A DNA stretch of 64,000 nucleotides, from the NCBI RefSeq assembly GCF_038637725.1, contig NZ_CP152052.1:3288501-3352500 (forward strand). Direction: 5' to 3'. The stretch is from Psychrobacillus sp. FSL H8-0483. Lineage in GTDB: Bacteria > Bacillota > Bacilli > Bacillales_A > Planococcaceae. Below the pieces are notes generated by a model. The model searched no databases, had not been told where the DNA came from, and was given only the letters and a program-made list of their open reading frames with translations. Positions 43,817-52,485 of this stretch are shown piece after piece. Numbering within the stretch: the first letter of the stretch is position 1; the number at the start of each line of letters is the position of its first letter. The translations under genes and the position numbers were made by a program.

Positions 43817-44473
43817 ATGAAACAACGTCAATTTAACCACTGGTCTGAAATTAAGTATTTAAAAGATATTGTCACCAACCCAATGATTGAAGTAGGGGAA
43901 TACTCCTACTACTCTGGTTATTACGATAATCATGATTTTGAAGATGGGTGCGTTAGATACTTATGGGGAGATGAAAAATCAAGAAAGTTATTTAACCCCA
44001 TCGAAGACCATGATTGGCATTTAGATAAGTTGATTATAGGAAATTACGTATGCATTGCAAGTGGTGTAATTATTTTAATGGGTGGAAATCACAATCATCA
44101 TTCTGAATGGATTACCGTCTATCCGTTTGTGGAGCAAATTGAAACTTCTTACGAACCAAAAGGGGATACAATCATCGAAAATGATGCCTGGATTGGCATG
44201 AATGCAATGATTATGCCCGGTGTGACAATAGGTGAAGGTGCCATTGTTGCGGCTGGATCGGTTGTTGCAAAAGATGTCCCACCATATACGATAGTAGGTG
44301 GCAACCCTGCTAAAGAGATAAAGAAACGATTTACAGACAAAGAAATCGAAAAGTTGAAGGAAATGCGTTGGTTCGATTGGGAACGTGAGAAAATTGAACG
44401 AGCAAGTCATATCCTGTCCAGTTCTTCTATTAACCGATTATACGATTTTTATCAAAGGGAAATTAAATCATAA
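43817..44473 (+). CDS. Vat/CatB-type hexapeptide acetyltransferase
   Basis: A 218-residue left-handed beta-helix acetyltransferase of the xenobiotic (CatB/Vat) family. The likely catalytic histidine is H92 in MGGNHNHHSEW. The hexapeptide coils run through about residues 115-155 (IIENDAWIGMNAMIMPGVTI, GEGAIVAAGSVVAKDVPPYT), ending in GGNPAKEIKKRF. Relatives acetylate streptogramin A or chloramphenicol, while others act on sugars. The drug-type leader upstream supports an antibiotic role, but the substrate is not proven. Confidence 0.85.
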   Translation: MKQRQFNHWSEIKYLKDIVTNPMIEVGEYSYYSGYYDNHDFEDGCVRYLWGDEKSRKLFNPIEDHDWHLDKLIIGNYVCIASGVIILMGGNHNHHSEWITVYPFVEQIETSYEPKGDTIIENDAWIGMNAMIMPGVTIGEGAIVAAGSVVAKDVPPYTIVGGNPAKEIKKRFTDKEIEKLKEMRWFDWEREKIERASHILSSSSINRLYDFYQREIKS

Positions 44474-44522
44474 CGGATTAATTTTAGATCATCTCATTGA
44501 ATAAATACGAATAAGTTTAATA

Positions 44523-44567
44523 AGCCATAGTCTCTTCTTAATAGCTAATTAAGAAGGGGCTATTTTT
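44523..44567 (+). terminator. terminator after the Vat/CatB-like gene
   Basis: ATAGTCTCTTCTTAAT/ATTAAGAAGGGGCTAT hairpin followed by T5. Confidence 0.75.
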
Positions 44568-44580
44568 AAAGTGAAAACTC

Positions 44581-44785
44581 ATCACTGCACAGTTTGTGTC
44601 AAATGCGACGTAAAAAGAATGGAATTTCATATCTCTTTTTCAACTAACCTGCTGCGTTAGTTCAATAAGAAAAAGGCTTTACTCCTTCTTGAAGTAAAGC
44701 ACCCGTTAGCCATCCATGAAGCCCTGCTTCACCACAGAATATGTAAGAAAATTACGTTCTTCCATGGTAGTTTAAGTACATTTCT
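44581..44785 (-). repeat. flanking half-repeat and short dispersed repeat module
   Basis: CACTGCACAGTTTGTGTCAAA (44583) resembles the inverted copy of the sequence 5' of the leader promoter (43628-43665, core ACTGCACAGTT). It is followed by CAACTAACCTGCTGCGTTAG and a short repeat form with CCCGTTAGCCATCCATGAAG and TTCTTCCATGGTAGTTTAAG. The same CAACTAACCTGCTGCGTTAG also lies left of the gene at 43588. Confidence 0.65.
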
Positions 44786-44913
44786 TCACAATCTCTACTT
44801 TTAAACATAAGTATCCAAATTATCTTCCAAGTGTTAATAAATTATCTGGCCCAATTCAAAAAGACGCACTTACTCAAGAAATGCGCCCTATTGTTGAAAA
44901 AAGGTTTATTTGC

Positions 44914-45240
44914 CTAATCATTAGAATAACGATCTGAGAGTTTCTTTTTATGTGACTGAAACACTTCTTCTAGTGGGATATTGTACTTGTTTGCAATCAC
45001 AATTAAATTACCCAGTACATCTCCTAACTCTTCAGTTAACTCCTGTTTATTTTCCTCATAAGAGCCCCTTATTTCATCAGGCCTATCCCTACCAATCTCA
45101 AGAGCTCTTATAGCTCGTGCAACCTCGCCCGTTTCTTCTGCTAAAAAGCCAATACGAATAAATATGTCTAACTCAGACCAGCCCCTACTTTCATAATAAT
45201 CCTTTACCCATTGTTGAAATTCAGTTACATTCATTTTCAT
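44914..45240 (-). CDS. MazG-family nucleotide pyrophosphohydrolase
   Basis: A 108-residue all-helical NTP pyrophosphatase domain. The metal-binding pattern is FLAEETGEVARAI (ExxE) followed by TEELGDVLGNLIVIA (ExxD). Such proteins remove non-canonical or excess nucleotides. GGAGG lies upstream of the ATG. It is a stand-alone gene; a second, less similar MazG-like gene is at 46138. Confidence 0.88.
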   Translation of the reverse strand: MKMNVTEFQQWVKDYYESRGWSELDIFIRIGFLAEETGEVARAIRALEIGRDRPDEIRGSYEENKQELTEELGDVLGNLIVIANKYNIPLEEVFQSHKKKLSDRYSND

Positions 45241-45328
45241 CTAACCTCCAATTCAATACTTTAAGTTTAACAAAAAATGAAAGTATTATATAATCTTTAA
45301 TGGTGTGATTCTTTAGGAGGCGAATATA

Positions 45329-45910
45329 TTGAAAAAGTTAGCCGTATTTTGTGGATCGAGTAACGGAGCATCTGATGTCTATATAGAAGGTGCGAAAAAA
45401 CTTGGTAAAGAACTAGCTAAACGAAATATTGCACTTGTTTATGGTGGAGCGAGTGTTGGAATTATGGGTGCTGTTGCAGATTCAGTTCTGAATGAAGGAG
45501 GATACGTAATAGGTGTTATGCCAAGTTTTCTAGATAATAGAGAGATAGCTCATAAAAACTTGTCAGAGCTGATCATCGTAGATTCAATGCATGAGAGAAA
45601 AGCGAAAATGGCAGAGCTTGCTGATGGATTTATAGCTTTGCCTGGTGGGCCAGGAACTTTAGAAGAGTTCTTTGAAATTTTTACTTGGGCTCAGTTAGGG
45701 CTCCATCATAAACCATGTGGTCTCTTAAATATAAATCATTATTATGATCCTCTTATTGCGTTATTTAATCATATGTCAGAGGAACAGTTTTTACATGAAA
45801 AGTACCGTAACATGGCATTAGTCGATAGTGAACCAAAAGGGATCCTTGATAAATTCAATACATATGAACCACCAACTGTAAAAACTTACATTGCTGAAAA
45901 ACAGATCTGA
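45329..45910 (+). CDS. LOG family protein (YvdD-like)
   Basis: A 193-residue Rossmann protein with the LOG motif ALPGGPGTLEEFFE and the preceding MHERKAKM helix. LOG proteins hydrolyse nucleotide monophosphates such as cytokinin riboside 5'-phosphates to the base and ribose phosphate. They were once annotated as lysine decarboxylases. It starts at TTG with AGGAGG 8 bases upstream. Confidence 0.92.
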   Translation: MKKLAVFCGSSNGASDVYIEGAKKLGKELAKRNIALVYGGASVGIMGAVADSVLNEGGYVIGVMPSFLDNREIAHKNLSELIIVDSMHERKAKMAELADGFIALPGGPGTLEEFFEIFTWAQLGLHHKPCGLLNINHYYDPLIALFNHMSEEQFLHEKYRNMALVDSEPKGILDKFNTYEPPTVKTYIAEKQI

Positions 45911-45916
45911 TAGTTT

Positions 45917-45954
45917 AAAAAACAGACCGAGTCATTACCCTTGGTCTGTTTCCC
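45917..45954 (+). terminator. terminator after the LOG gene
   Basis: AACAGACC/GGTCTGTT stem followed by TCCCTATTTA; the U-tract is weak. Confidence 0.6.
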
Positions 45955-46137
45955 TATTTAAAACGAGTTTTTCCTTAAATCCATTTCCTATTTTGGTCAA
46001 AAAGTAAAAGACACATTCCTAAAGAAAAGCGCCCGATTGTTGAAGATCATTGCAAAGCATTATTGAACAAATACTTCCGTTATTTAAAGAAGGTATAATT
46101 AAAATTTTTACTATTTTACTAAACGAACGAAAATTCG

Positions 46138-46431
46138 TTAACTGATTTTGCTTTCCCACTTATCTAACTTTTTACTAATTATCTCGTGTAATTCTTTATC
46201 GTTCTCGGATAATTTGTAAAACATAGCTAAGGCTACTAATATAACATTAATACATTCTTCTTTTACATCTTCGATTCCTAATTGTTTGTACTCACTTCCG
46301 CTTGCTTTTATGTAAGATAGTACAGCTTGAGAGGTTTCGCCAACTTCCTCTGATAGCTTTAATGCCATTTGCTCTAACGTTTTTGGTTCTTTTTCACTGA
46401 GTAACTTAATTTCTTTTAGCAGATGCTCCAA
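46138..46431 (-). CDS. MazG-like nucleotide pyrophosphohydrolase
   Basis: A 97-residue protein with the MazG-like metal motif KLSEEVGETSQAVLSY (ExxE) and DVKEECINVILVAL, where ECIN replaces the more usual ExxD, so activity may be altered. It starts at TTG with AGAGGA upstream. It stands alone beside a repeat block. Confidence 0.78.
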   Translation of the reverse strand: MEHLLKEIKLLSEKEPKTLEQMALKLSEEVGETSQAVLSYIKASGSEYKQLGIEDVKEECINVILVALAMFYKLSENDKELHEIISKKLDKWESKIS

Positions 46432-46514
46432 GATTTCTTCCTCTTTCTTTAATTATTTCTGAAGTTATTTTAATTTTGTTATTACCACTTATGTATATAG
46501 GTACTTTCGCCCTT

Positions 46515-46785
46515 TTAGTTCAATAAGAAAAAAGAGCCACCTAAGCAGCTCAATGTTCTTCAAGTAAAGCCCCCGTTAGCCATCCATGCAGCACAAAATC
46601 AGTACTGCACCACAGAGAATGAAAATGTTTAGGAAGTGTCATACTGATACTGACCTTAATCCAGTCTACCGTAATCCATAGACTTATTTATGCTCTCCTC
46701 TTTTTTTAACGATTAAGTAGAGGTCTTCTTAAGTATTGTCATTTTTCTTTTCTTGAAGAAACTAATTTTCATGGTAGTTCAACAA
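46515..46785 (-). repeat. dispersed repeat mosaic
   Basis: Reverse orientation: TTAGTTCAATAAGAAAAAAGAG with the AGCCACCTAAGCAGCTC remnant of the hairpin module, then a full 230-bp repeat (46560-46785). Its end, CATGGTAGTTCAACAAGG, supplies the stop codon of the broken gene at 46779. Confidence 0.85.
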
Positions 46786-47233
46786 GGTTTTAGTATTTTT
46801 TCAAGTACAATTGGACCCGTTTTCTTTGTCGTTGTATTGACTGTCCGAACTTTGATACGAGTAGGTCGCATTATAGGAGAAACTTCATCCAAATTCCCAG
46901 CCCAAGTAGTTTCTCCATATTTAGTTAAAGGGGACAATGAGAAAATCCAACTTATTTCCTTTGGAATATATGCTAATACTTCATAACCATCATAATCCCC
47001 AAAACTAGATGGTTTTGGTAAATGAAGTGCGTGAACACTGAGACTTGTTCGTTCATCATTAAACTTCTTTCAATATTATAAATCAGTACTACTCCTCTGG
47101 CATTTTTAGGTACGTTTTTTGTTGGTTCAAGTATTGCTGAACAAGGTAGCAACTCTTCAATTTTATTCTCAGAGTGTGTTTGTGAAGGAAGAATTACTAA
47201 TACGAAGATAAGGCTAAAAAGAAATTTTTTCAT
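46779..47233 (-). pseudogene. frameshifted secreted protein, C-terminus closed by a repeat
   Basis: The N-terminal 60 residues are well formed: ATG with AAGGAG upstream, signal peptide (MKKFLFSLIFVLVILPSQT), then IEELLPCSAILEPTKNVP. After NEQVSV (about 47035) this frame ends within 20 codons, but another frame continues for about 80 codons with normal composition (HALHLPKPSSFGDYDGYEVL, then KEISWIFSLSPLTKYG). So one base has been lost, or 2 gained, or the assembly has an error. The second frame stops inside the edge of the dispersed repeat. Family not recognised. Confidence 0.65.
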
Positions 47234-47304
47234 TTCTGATTCTCCTTAAATTTGTTTAGTATCATTATTCCCCAAAACTCCATATTTATTGTATTTCAAT
47301 CGTT

Positions 47305-47480
47305 CCTTCTTCAACTAACCTGCTCCGTTAGCTCAAAAAAAAAAAGAGTTGCCTAAGCAACTCCATGTTCTTTAACTAAAGCACCCGTTAGCCATCCATG
47401 CAGCACAAAATCAGTGCTACACCACAGAGAATGAAAATGTTTAGGAAGTTGAAGAAACTAATTTTCATGGTAGTTTAAGT
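47305..47480 (-). repeat. dispersed repeat, internally deleted copy
   Basis: CAACTAACCTGCTCCGTTAG, then the GAGTTGCCTAAGCAACTC hairpin module, then a repeat that jumps from GTTTAGGAAGT straight to TGAAGAAACTAATTTTCATG, losing about 125 bases of the middle. The ends are kept. Confidence 0.8.
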
Positions 47481-47498
47481 GTTATACTTCACAAATTA

Positions 47499-47948
47499 TT
47501 AAAAAATATTTAATTCTAGAAATACATCAGTTTCCATAAAACCAAACTTCTTATACACTGGTCTACCCATTTTTGAAGCCCCAAGCCATATTTGTGATAT
47601 ACCTGAAATCTTAACTTCATCAACTAATTTAGTTAACAGCTTTGTTGCGATTCCTTGCCCACGATAATTTTCATTAGTATACATATTTGTGATATAAGCC
47701 TTTTTTCCAGTCTTATTGGTGTAACAAGGTGGAAATTCATAAAAAATTACTGCACCACAAGCTATAATTTCTTCATTATCCTCCACTAGCCATTGAATTA
47801 AAGTACCATCACTTAGTTTATTTTTAAAGAAAACATATAGTTCTCTATCAATATCTATATTAGGTTCTATCCCCTCATCAACTAATTGCTTTTTTCTTAA
47901 CTCGACCAATTTATCAATATCATCGATATTTGCTTTACGATATTTCAA
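47499..47948 (-). CDS. GNAT family N-acetyltransferase
   Basis: A 149-residue GNAT domain. The acetyl-CoA-binding motif A is NYRGQGIATKLL (R96 to A101 as RGQGIA) and the C-terminal part has YKKFGFMETDVFLEL. Substrate unknown. It lies between two repeat blocks. Confidence 0.88.
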   Translation of the reverse strand: MKYRKANIDDIDKLVELRKKQLVDEGIEPNIDIDRELYVFFKNKLSDGTLIQWLVEDNEEIIACGAVIFYEFPPCYTNKTGKKAYITNMYTNENYRGQGIATKLLTKLVDEVKISGISQIWLGASKMGRPVYKKFGFMETDVFLELNIF

Positions 47949-48094
47949 CTTCTCACAACTCCTTTATAAAATTACAACTGACCAGCCCCATAGCATAATT
48001 AATTCTCATCATTTTACCATTGATTCTTATTAAACTAAGCAAAAAAGGTAAAATTCCCTTCCCTTATTTATTTTACCATAAAAGACCATTTCCC

Positions 48095-48290
48095 TTATAG
48101 AACTAACCTGCTGCGTTAGTTTAAGTACATTTCTTCACAATCTTTAAAGTGATGTTAACATAAATATTCAATAAAAATGATCTCACCTCTATAAATTTCT
48201 TTTAGAGCTGAGATCATTTTAATAAAACTTTATTACAAATTATCAATCTTTATTATAAATAATCAGACTTTTTTACAAAGCTACATCGGT
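48095..48290 (-). repeat. dispersed repeat, inverted copy of 2880-3060
   Basis: CTAACCTGCTGCGTTAGTTTAAG, TACATTTCTTCACAATCTTTAAAG, TTAACATAAATATTCAATAAA, then the hairpin AAAATGATCTCAGCTCTAAAAG type, then TAATCAGACTTTTTTACAAAGC. The order matches 2880-3060 in reverse. The rest of 48291-48537 shows only a small CCCGAAGATACAATTTCGGGA hairpin. Confidence 0.8.
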
Positions 48291-48537
48291 CATATCGTGA
48301 ACGTCGCCCTCTTGCAACTATTGGAAACAAGTTGCTTTAGGTTTGGATAATGAGAGAATACATTCTATCCTACATGTACCATAGGTTCCCGAAGATACAA
48401 TTTCGGGAGCTAAGTTGCTGCTCTATAAAGTAGATGCTCTCTATTTTTCTGTCATAGTCTTTCTAGTTTACTCGAGTTTAACTCGTTTTAGATTAGTCTC
48501 TGTTAAATTAGGCTATTGTTTTTAGAAGCATAAATTT

Positions 48538-48652
48538 TGTGACGAAAACCCGCGAGACTCCTGCGGAAAAACGGGCTACCAAGACCCCGCAGGCGCAGCC
48601 GAGGAGGCTTGGAAGTTCGTCCGCGGAAAGCGAGTGGATTTTCGTCATAGCA
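48538..48652. repeat. GC-rich palindromic repeat
   Basis: Ends GTGACGAAAACCC and GGATTTTCGTCAT are inverted repeats; inside are CGCGAGACTCCTGCGG and GTCCGCGGAAAGCGAGTGG. It is a member of the same GC-rich intergenic class as 16948-17071 and 21061-21192, in a different arrangement. Confidence 0.75.
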
Positions 48653-48678
48653 ACAATATCCTTTAACAGAGCATTTGA

Positions 48679-49509
48679 TTAAAAAGTAAAGTTATCTGGA
48701 TCTGATCCAGAACGTTCATTTAAATTTAGTGCATCAATATTTTTCATATCTTCAAACGATAGTTCAAAGTCGAATACATTTATATTATCTGCTATTCTAG
48801 CTGGGGTAATAGATTTTGGAATGACAATTAAATCATGCTGTAAGTGCCAACGAATGATTGTTTGTGCTGGTGATTTACCGTATTTTCCACTAATTCGTTG
48901 TAACGTGGGTTCTTCTAATAACCCACCTCTTGCAAGTGGTGACCACGAAGTAATTGCGATTCCTTTTTCTGCACAATATTCACGTAGGTCAAATTGGGTT
49001 AATCGAGGATGACATTCGATTTGATTGACCATTGGTTGTATATTTGCTTTTGCAGCAATCGCTTCTAAATGATGTTGGTGGTGATTGGATACGCCCGTAG
49101 CACGGATTAGTTTTTCATCGTATAATCGCTCAATCGCACGATATGTATCTAAGAAAGTTTCTTTTACAGCCCAATGTGTTAAATATAAGTCTACGTATTC
49201 TAGACCTAATAATTGTAGTGATTTTTCAAATGCTTTTAAAGTTTGGTCATACCCTTGATCCGTATTCCATACCTTTGTCGTAATGAAAATGTCTTCACGG
49301 GATACAGATGAATTACGTACCGCCTCTCCCACTTCTTTTTCATTTGCATAAATAGAAGCAGTGTCAATATGGCGATAACCTGTATCAAGTGCTGTAGCAA
49401 TTGCTTGCATTGCAATTTCCGGGTCTGTCATCTTATACACACCTAAACCAATACGCGGCATTTCTACCCCATTTACCAATTGTTTTGTTGAATCTTTATG
49501 TAATTTCAT
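48679..49509 (-). CDS. aldo/keto reductase (YtbE/YvgN-like)
   Basis: A 276-residue NADPH-dependent AKR. The catalytic tetrad is D49, Y54, K79 and H112 (GYRHIDTASIYANE, TTKVWNTDQG, YLTHW). The phosphate-binding segment is VIPKSITPARIADN. Members reduce methylglyoxal and other aldehydes. The start is the ATG at 49509, 9 bases after AAAGG; an ATG three codons up overlaps the ribosome site. Confidence 0.92.
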   Translation of the reverse strand: MKLHKDSTKQLVNGVEMPRIGLGVYKMTDPEIAMQAIATALDTGYRHIDTASIYANEKEVGEAVRNSSVSREDIFITTKVWNTDQGYDQTLKAFEKSLQLLGLEYVDLYLTHWAVKETFLDTYRAIERLYDEKLIRATGVSNHHQHHLEAIAAKANIQPMVNQIECHPRLTQFDLREYCAEKGIAITSWSPLARGGLLEEPTLQRISGKYGKSPAQTIIRWHLQHDLIVIPKSITPARIADNINVFDFELSFEDMKNIDALNLNERSGSDPDNFTF

Positions 49510-49533
49510 CAAAATCATCCTTTCTTTTTATTG

Positions 49534-49565
49534 AAAAACGACTGATCTAAATCAGTCGTTTTTTC
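49534..49565 (-). terminator. terminator between the 60-residue ORF and the AKR gene
   Basis: AAAACGACTGAT/ATCAGTCGTTTT hairpin overlapping the stop codon of the gene at 49552. Confidence 0.75.
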
Positions 49566-49734
49566 TCTGTTTCATGGAAGAAGTTGCGTCAGATTGTGCT
49601 GGATCTGATACGCGATTATCTTGCTCCAGTTCATTAACATCTCTTAGCTTCTCCATCTGTTTGCCTAGCAGCTTCACTTCTTCCATATTTGTTGCCATAG
49701 AACCGTTTTCTGGACCATTTTTCAAATTACTCAT
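49552..49734 (-). CDS. 60-residue hydrophilic protein
   Basis: A very polar protein rich in Asn, Glu, Lys and Ser, beginning MSNLKNGPENGSMATNMEEV and ending SSMKQRKND. AAAGGAGTG lies upstream of the ATG and a terminator follows, so it is likely a real gene. No family is recognised; the composition would suit a small spore or stress protein. Confidence 0.6.
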   Translation of the reverse strand: MSNLKNGPENGSMATNMEEVKLLGKQMEKLRDVNELEQDNRVSDPAQSDATSSMKQRKND

Positions 49735-49889
49735 TTAAAAAATCACTCCTTTTCTATATCCTAGTAGAATCATCCCTTCGTTGCAACTGTGAGCATATCA
49801 TTTTAGAAGTAATTTCAAACTCGTCATATTTCTTTTTCAAACAAAGTAGGGTATACTTAGTTCAGAATATATTATAGGAGGCACTCCAT

Positions 49890-49988
49890 ATGAAATTACT
49901 TCTTATTCTGGGCGTTTGTATTTCTTTCCTTGTTTCAATTTTCACTGCAGGATATGACGACAAACCAGGTGCAACATCTAAAAAATGA
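49890..49988 (+). CDS. 32-residue membrane or exported peptide
   Basis: MKLLLILGVCISFLVSIFTA followed by the polar tail GYDDKPGATSKK. ATAGGAGG lies 9 bases before the ATG and a strong terminator follows 8 bases after the stop. The clean gene-sized transcription unit argues that it is real. It could be a lipoprotein-like or single-pass peptide. Not recognised. Confidence 0.65.
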   Translation: MKLLLILGVCISFLVSIFTAGYDDKPGATSKK

Positions 49989-49995
49989 TTAATAT

Positions 49996-50035
49996 AAAAA
50001 CGGACGAGTCTTTTATGACATCGTCCGTTTTTTTT
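49996..50035. terminator. bidirectional terminator
   Basis: AAAACGGACGA/TCGTCCGTTTT stem with T8; serves both the 32-residue gene and the convergent trmL. Confidence 0.85.
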
Positions 50036-50507
50036 AATGTAGATTTGGATAATTTTGTTGGCGCAGCGCTTCATATACAAGAATTGCTGCGGTATTAGAA
50101 AGATTTAAAGATCTAATATTATCATTCATTGGAATTCTAAGAGCTCTATCTGGATGTGCATCAATAAATTCACGTGGAAGTCCTTTCGTTTCACGTCCAA
50201 AAATAAAGAAATGTTCTTTCTTTACGTCGCTAAAATCAAAAGTAGTATGTGGCTTTGCACCAAACTTAGTTATTAAATAATATTCTCCCTCAGGATGAGC
50301 AGCAAAAAACTCTTCTAGTCCATCGTAATACGTAATTTCTACATGTTCCCAATAATCTAAGCCTGCTCGCTTTAACATTTTATCGTCCGTTGAAAAACCA
50401 AGTGGGCGGATCAAATGTAGTTTTACCCCTGTGCCAGCACATGTTCTAGCTATATTTCCTGTATTTGCGGGTATTTCTGGTTGATATAAAACAATATTAA
50501 TACTCAA
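50034..50507 (-). CDS. trmL: tRNA (cytidine/uridine-34-2'-O)-methyltransferase TrmL
   Basis: A 157-residue SPOUT methyltransferase. The AdoMet-binding knot segments are FGRETKGLPREFID and IPMNDNIRSLNLSNTAAILV; PEIPANTGNIARTC is the N-terminal signature. It methylates the wobble base of leucine tRNAs. It starts at TTG. It lies 12 bases after queG on the same strand; both act on tRNA wobble positions. Confidence 0.94.
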   Translation of the reverse strand: MSINIVLYQPEIPANTGNIARTCAGTGVKLHLIRPLGFSTDDKMLKRAGLDYWEHVEITYYDGLEEFFAAHPEGEYYLITKFGAKPHTTFDFSDVKKEHFFIFGRETKGLPREFIDAHPDRALRIPMNDNIRSLNLSNTAAILVYEALRQQNYPNLH

Positions 50508-50519
50508 CTATTCCACTTC

Positions 50520-51659
50520 CTACTTCTCTAATGTATAGTATTGAAGCCCTTTTCGGATTTCCTCGAGAACTTCTTCCACTTCTTCCGTTTGCTCTGCTTT
50601 TCTTAATGCATGTAGGCCATCTTCTGTATTTATTTTACCGATGGCCCATGCAGCTGTCCCACGAATAACTGGACGTGGGTCATTCTCCATATGTTCAATT
50701 AATACTGGAACAGCAGACGCTTCTTTAAAATGAGCTAATGCAATAATGGCATTTCGTTGGATTGGATTCTTCCCTCGCCACGCTCCGGACATATGCCCAT
50801 AGGTTTCTTTAAAGGTCCGATTTGTCATTTTTAATAAAGGCATCAGCAATGGTTTTACAAGCTCGGGTTCTGGTGTAAATGCTTCCTGATGTAAATTTGC
50901 CATTCCTTTATTTTTCGGACAAATTGTTTGACACGTATCACAGCCGTATATGCGATTCCCTATTTTTGCGCGAAACTCATCTGGAACAATCGTTTTCGTT
51001 TGCGTAATAAAAGCGATGCAACGCTGCGCATTTAATTGGCCACCTTCTATTAAGGCGCCAGTCGGACAAATATCTAAACAAAGCCTACATTCTCCACATT
51101 GGTCCTCCATTTGCTCGGATGGAGCAAATGGGATTGACGTAATCATTTCACCTAAATAAACATAAGAACCAAATTCAGGCGTAATAATGGCACAGTTTTT
51201 TGCACTCCAGCCAATACCAGCTCGTTCTGCCACAGCTCGGTCCGATAGCTCGCCAGTATCCACCATGGAACGTAGCTTTGCATCTGGCATATGCGTTAAT
51301 ATATATAGCTCTAAAAGTGCAAGCTTTTCCCTTAAAACTGTATGATAATCCATCCCCCAGGAAGCACGCGCGAAAATGCCACGTCTCGCTCCCTTCACAC
51401 TTTGTGGAGCATCTTTCATTTTAGAGGGATAAGCAATTGCAATGGATATAATACTTTTAGCTTCAGCAAGCAAAAGCTCTGGATGGGACCTTTTTTCAAT
51501 GTCTGGTTCTTCAAAGCCAGAAGCAAAGCCTAGCTCCTGTTGGCGAATTAATCTATTTTTTAATTCTTGAAATGGAGAAGCAGAAGTAAATCCAATCTTA
51601 TCAATTCCAATCGAAGCAGCGTAATCTATTAGGTTTTTTTGAAACTGATTGATATTCAC
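50520..51659 (-). CDS. queG: epoxyqueuosine reductase QueG
   Basis: A 379-residue cobalamin-dependent Fe-S enzyme, the last step of queuosine synthesis in tRNA. Two ferredoxin-type clusters are visible: CGECRLCLDICPTGA and CDTCQTICPKN, the latter paired with the upstream cysteine. The C-terminal 100 residues form HEAT-like repeats (VPVLIEHMENDPRPVIRGTA) that bind tRNA. The longer HEAT-containing form is usual in Bacillales. Confidence 0.94.
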   Translation of the reverse strand: MNINQFQKNLIDYAASIGIDKIGFTSASPFQELKNRLIRQQELGFASGFEEPDIEKRSHPELLLAEAKSIISIAIAYPSKMKDAPQSVKGARRGIFARASWGMDYHTVLREKLALLELYILTHMPDAKLRSMVDTGELSDRAVAERAGIGWSAKNCAIITPEFGSYVYLGEMITSIPFAPSEQMEDQCGECRLCLDICPTGALIEGGQLNAQRCIAFITQTKTIVPDEFRAKIGNRIYGCDTCQTICPKNKGMANLHQEAFTPEPELVKPLLMPLLKMTNRTFKETYGHMSGAWRGKNPIQRNAIIALAHFKEASAVPVLIEHMENDPRPVIRGTAAWAIGKINTEDGLHALRKAEQTEEVEEVLEEIRKGLQYYTLEK

Positions 51660-51714
51660 GAATGTTCTCCTTTCTTATGCTACAATATAGAAAATATGTG
51701 CAAGGATGGTCGTT

Positions 51715-52404
51715 ATGATTGTAAAACTAGATGATTCTTTATTGCAAATTGAACCTACTCTTAAAATAGGCATTATTCATTATACCAAAATAGTCGTTAC
51801 GTCTTCTCCTCAAATGCTTAAAGGTCGGCTCCAATTATTTCAGGAGCAGCTTTTCTTTGAGTTGGAGGAAAAAGCCGTAACCGAATTTACAGGAATTAAA
51901 GAATGGCGAGCATTATGGAAAAAGTTTGGCGCTGACCCAAATCGCTACCGTCCTTCAGTAGAAGCACTATATCGACGAATTGCAAAACAAAATTATATCA
52001 CACCAATGCATTCTGCTGTAGATTTAAATAACTTTTTCTCCTTGAGATATGAAATACCGATGGGTATTTATGATTGTAAGAAAATTCAAGGGAATGTCAC
52101 TCTAGCGCTAGGCGACGAAGAAAAAAATTATAAAGGATTAAATGGCCGTGATAATAGCTTGAACCATATACTAACCCTTTCCGATGAAACAACCCCATTT
52201 GGTAGCCCCTTCGTAGATTCTGTTCGAACTGCTGTAACAGAAGAAACAACGGATGCATTACAAATCGTTTTCCTTCTTCCTTCGATGACAATAGAAGAAA
52301 GCCAGAAAATACTCGAATCTATGGGTGCTATGTTTACACAAATTCACGGTGGAGACGCTACTTCTACTTTACTAATTAAAGATCAAAATGAATGGAGAAT
52401 TTAA
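51715..52404 (+). CDS. B3/B4 tRNA-binding domain protein
   Basis: A 229-residue stand-alone B3/B4 domain, the editing-type domain found in the beta subunit of phenylalanyl-tRNA synthetase. Marks are WRALWKKFGADPNRYRPSVE and VDLNNFFSLRYEIPMGIYD. Such free proteins may edit or bind mischarged tRNA; this is inferred. I prefer the ATG at 51715, 8 bases from AAGGA. Divergent from queG. Confidence 0.82.
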   Translation: MIVKLDDSLLQIEPTLKIGIIHYTKIVVTSSPQMLKGRLQLFQEQLFFELEEKAVTEFTGIKEWRALWKKFGADPNRYRPSVEALYRRIAKQNYITPMHSAVDLNNFFSLRYEIPMGIYDCKKIQGNVTLALGDEEKNYKGLNGRDNSLNHILTLSDETTPFGSPFVDSVRTAVTEETTDALQIVFLLPSMTIEESQKILESMGAMFTQIHGGDATSTLLIKDQNEWRI

Positions 52405-52444
52405 GCTTTATTCTATTAGTGTATTATCCGATTTTCTACAATGA

Positions 52445-52478
52445 AAAACGCTCCTCTCGATTTTTCGGGGAGCGTTTT
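52445..52478. terminator. bidirectional terminator
   Basis: AAAACGCTCC/GGAGCGTTTT stem between the convergent B3/B4 and anti-sigma-like genes. Confidence 0.8.
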
Positions 52479-52485
52479 TAAATGA

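Noticed and set aside
46753..46986. Plus-strand frame of 77 codons
   Set aside because: Antisense to the second frame of the broken secreted protein, which has the better coding character.
2870..48652. Possible CRISPR array from repeated hairpins
   Set aside because: Repeats are far apart, of unequal length and in both orientations; there are no regular spacers and no cas genes.
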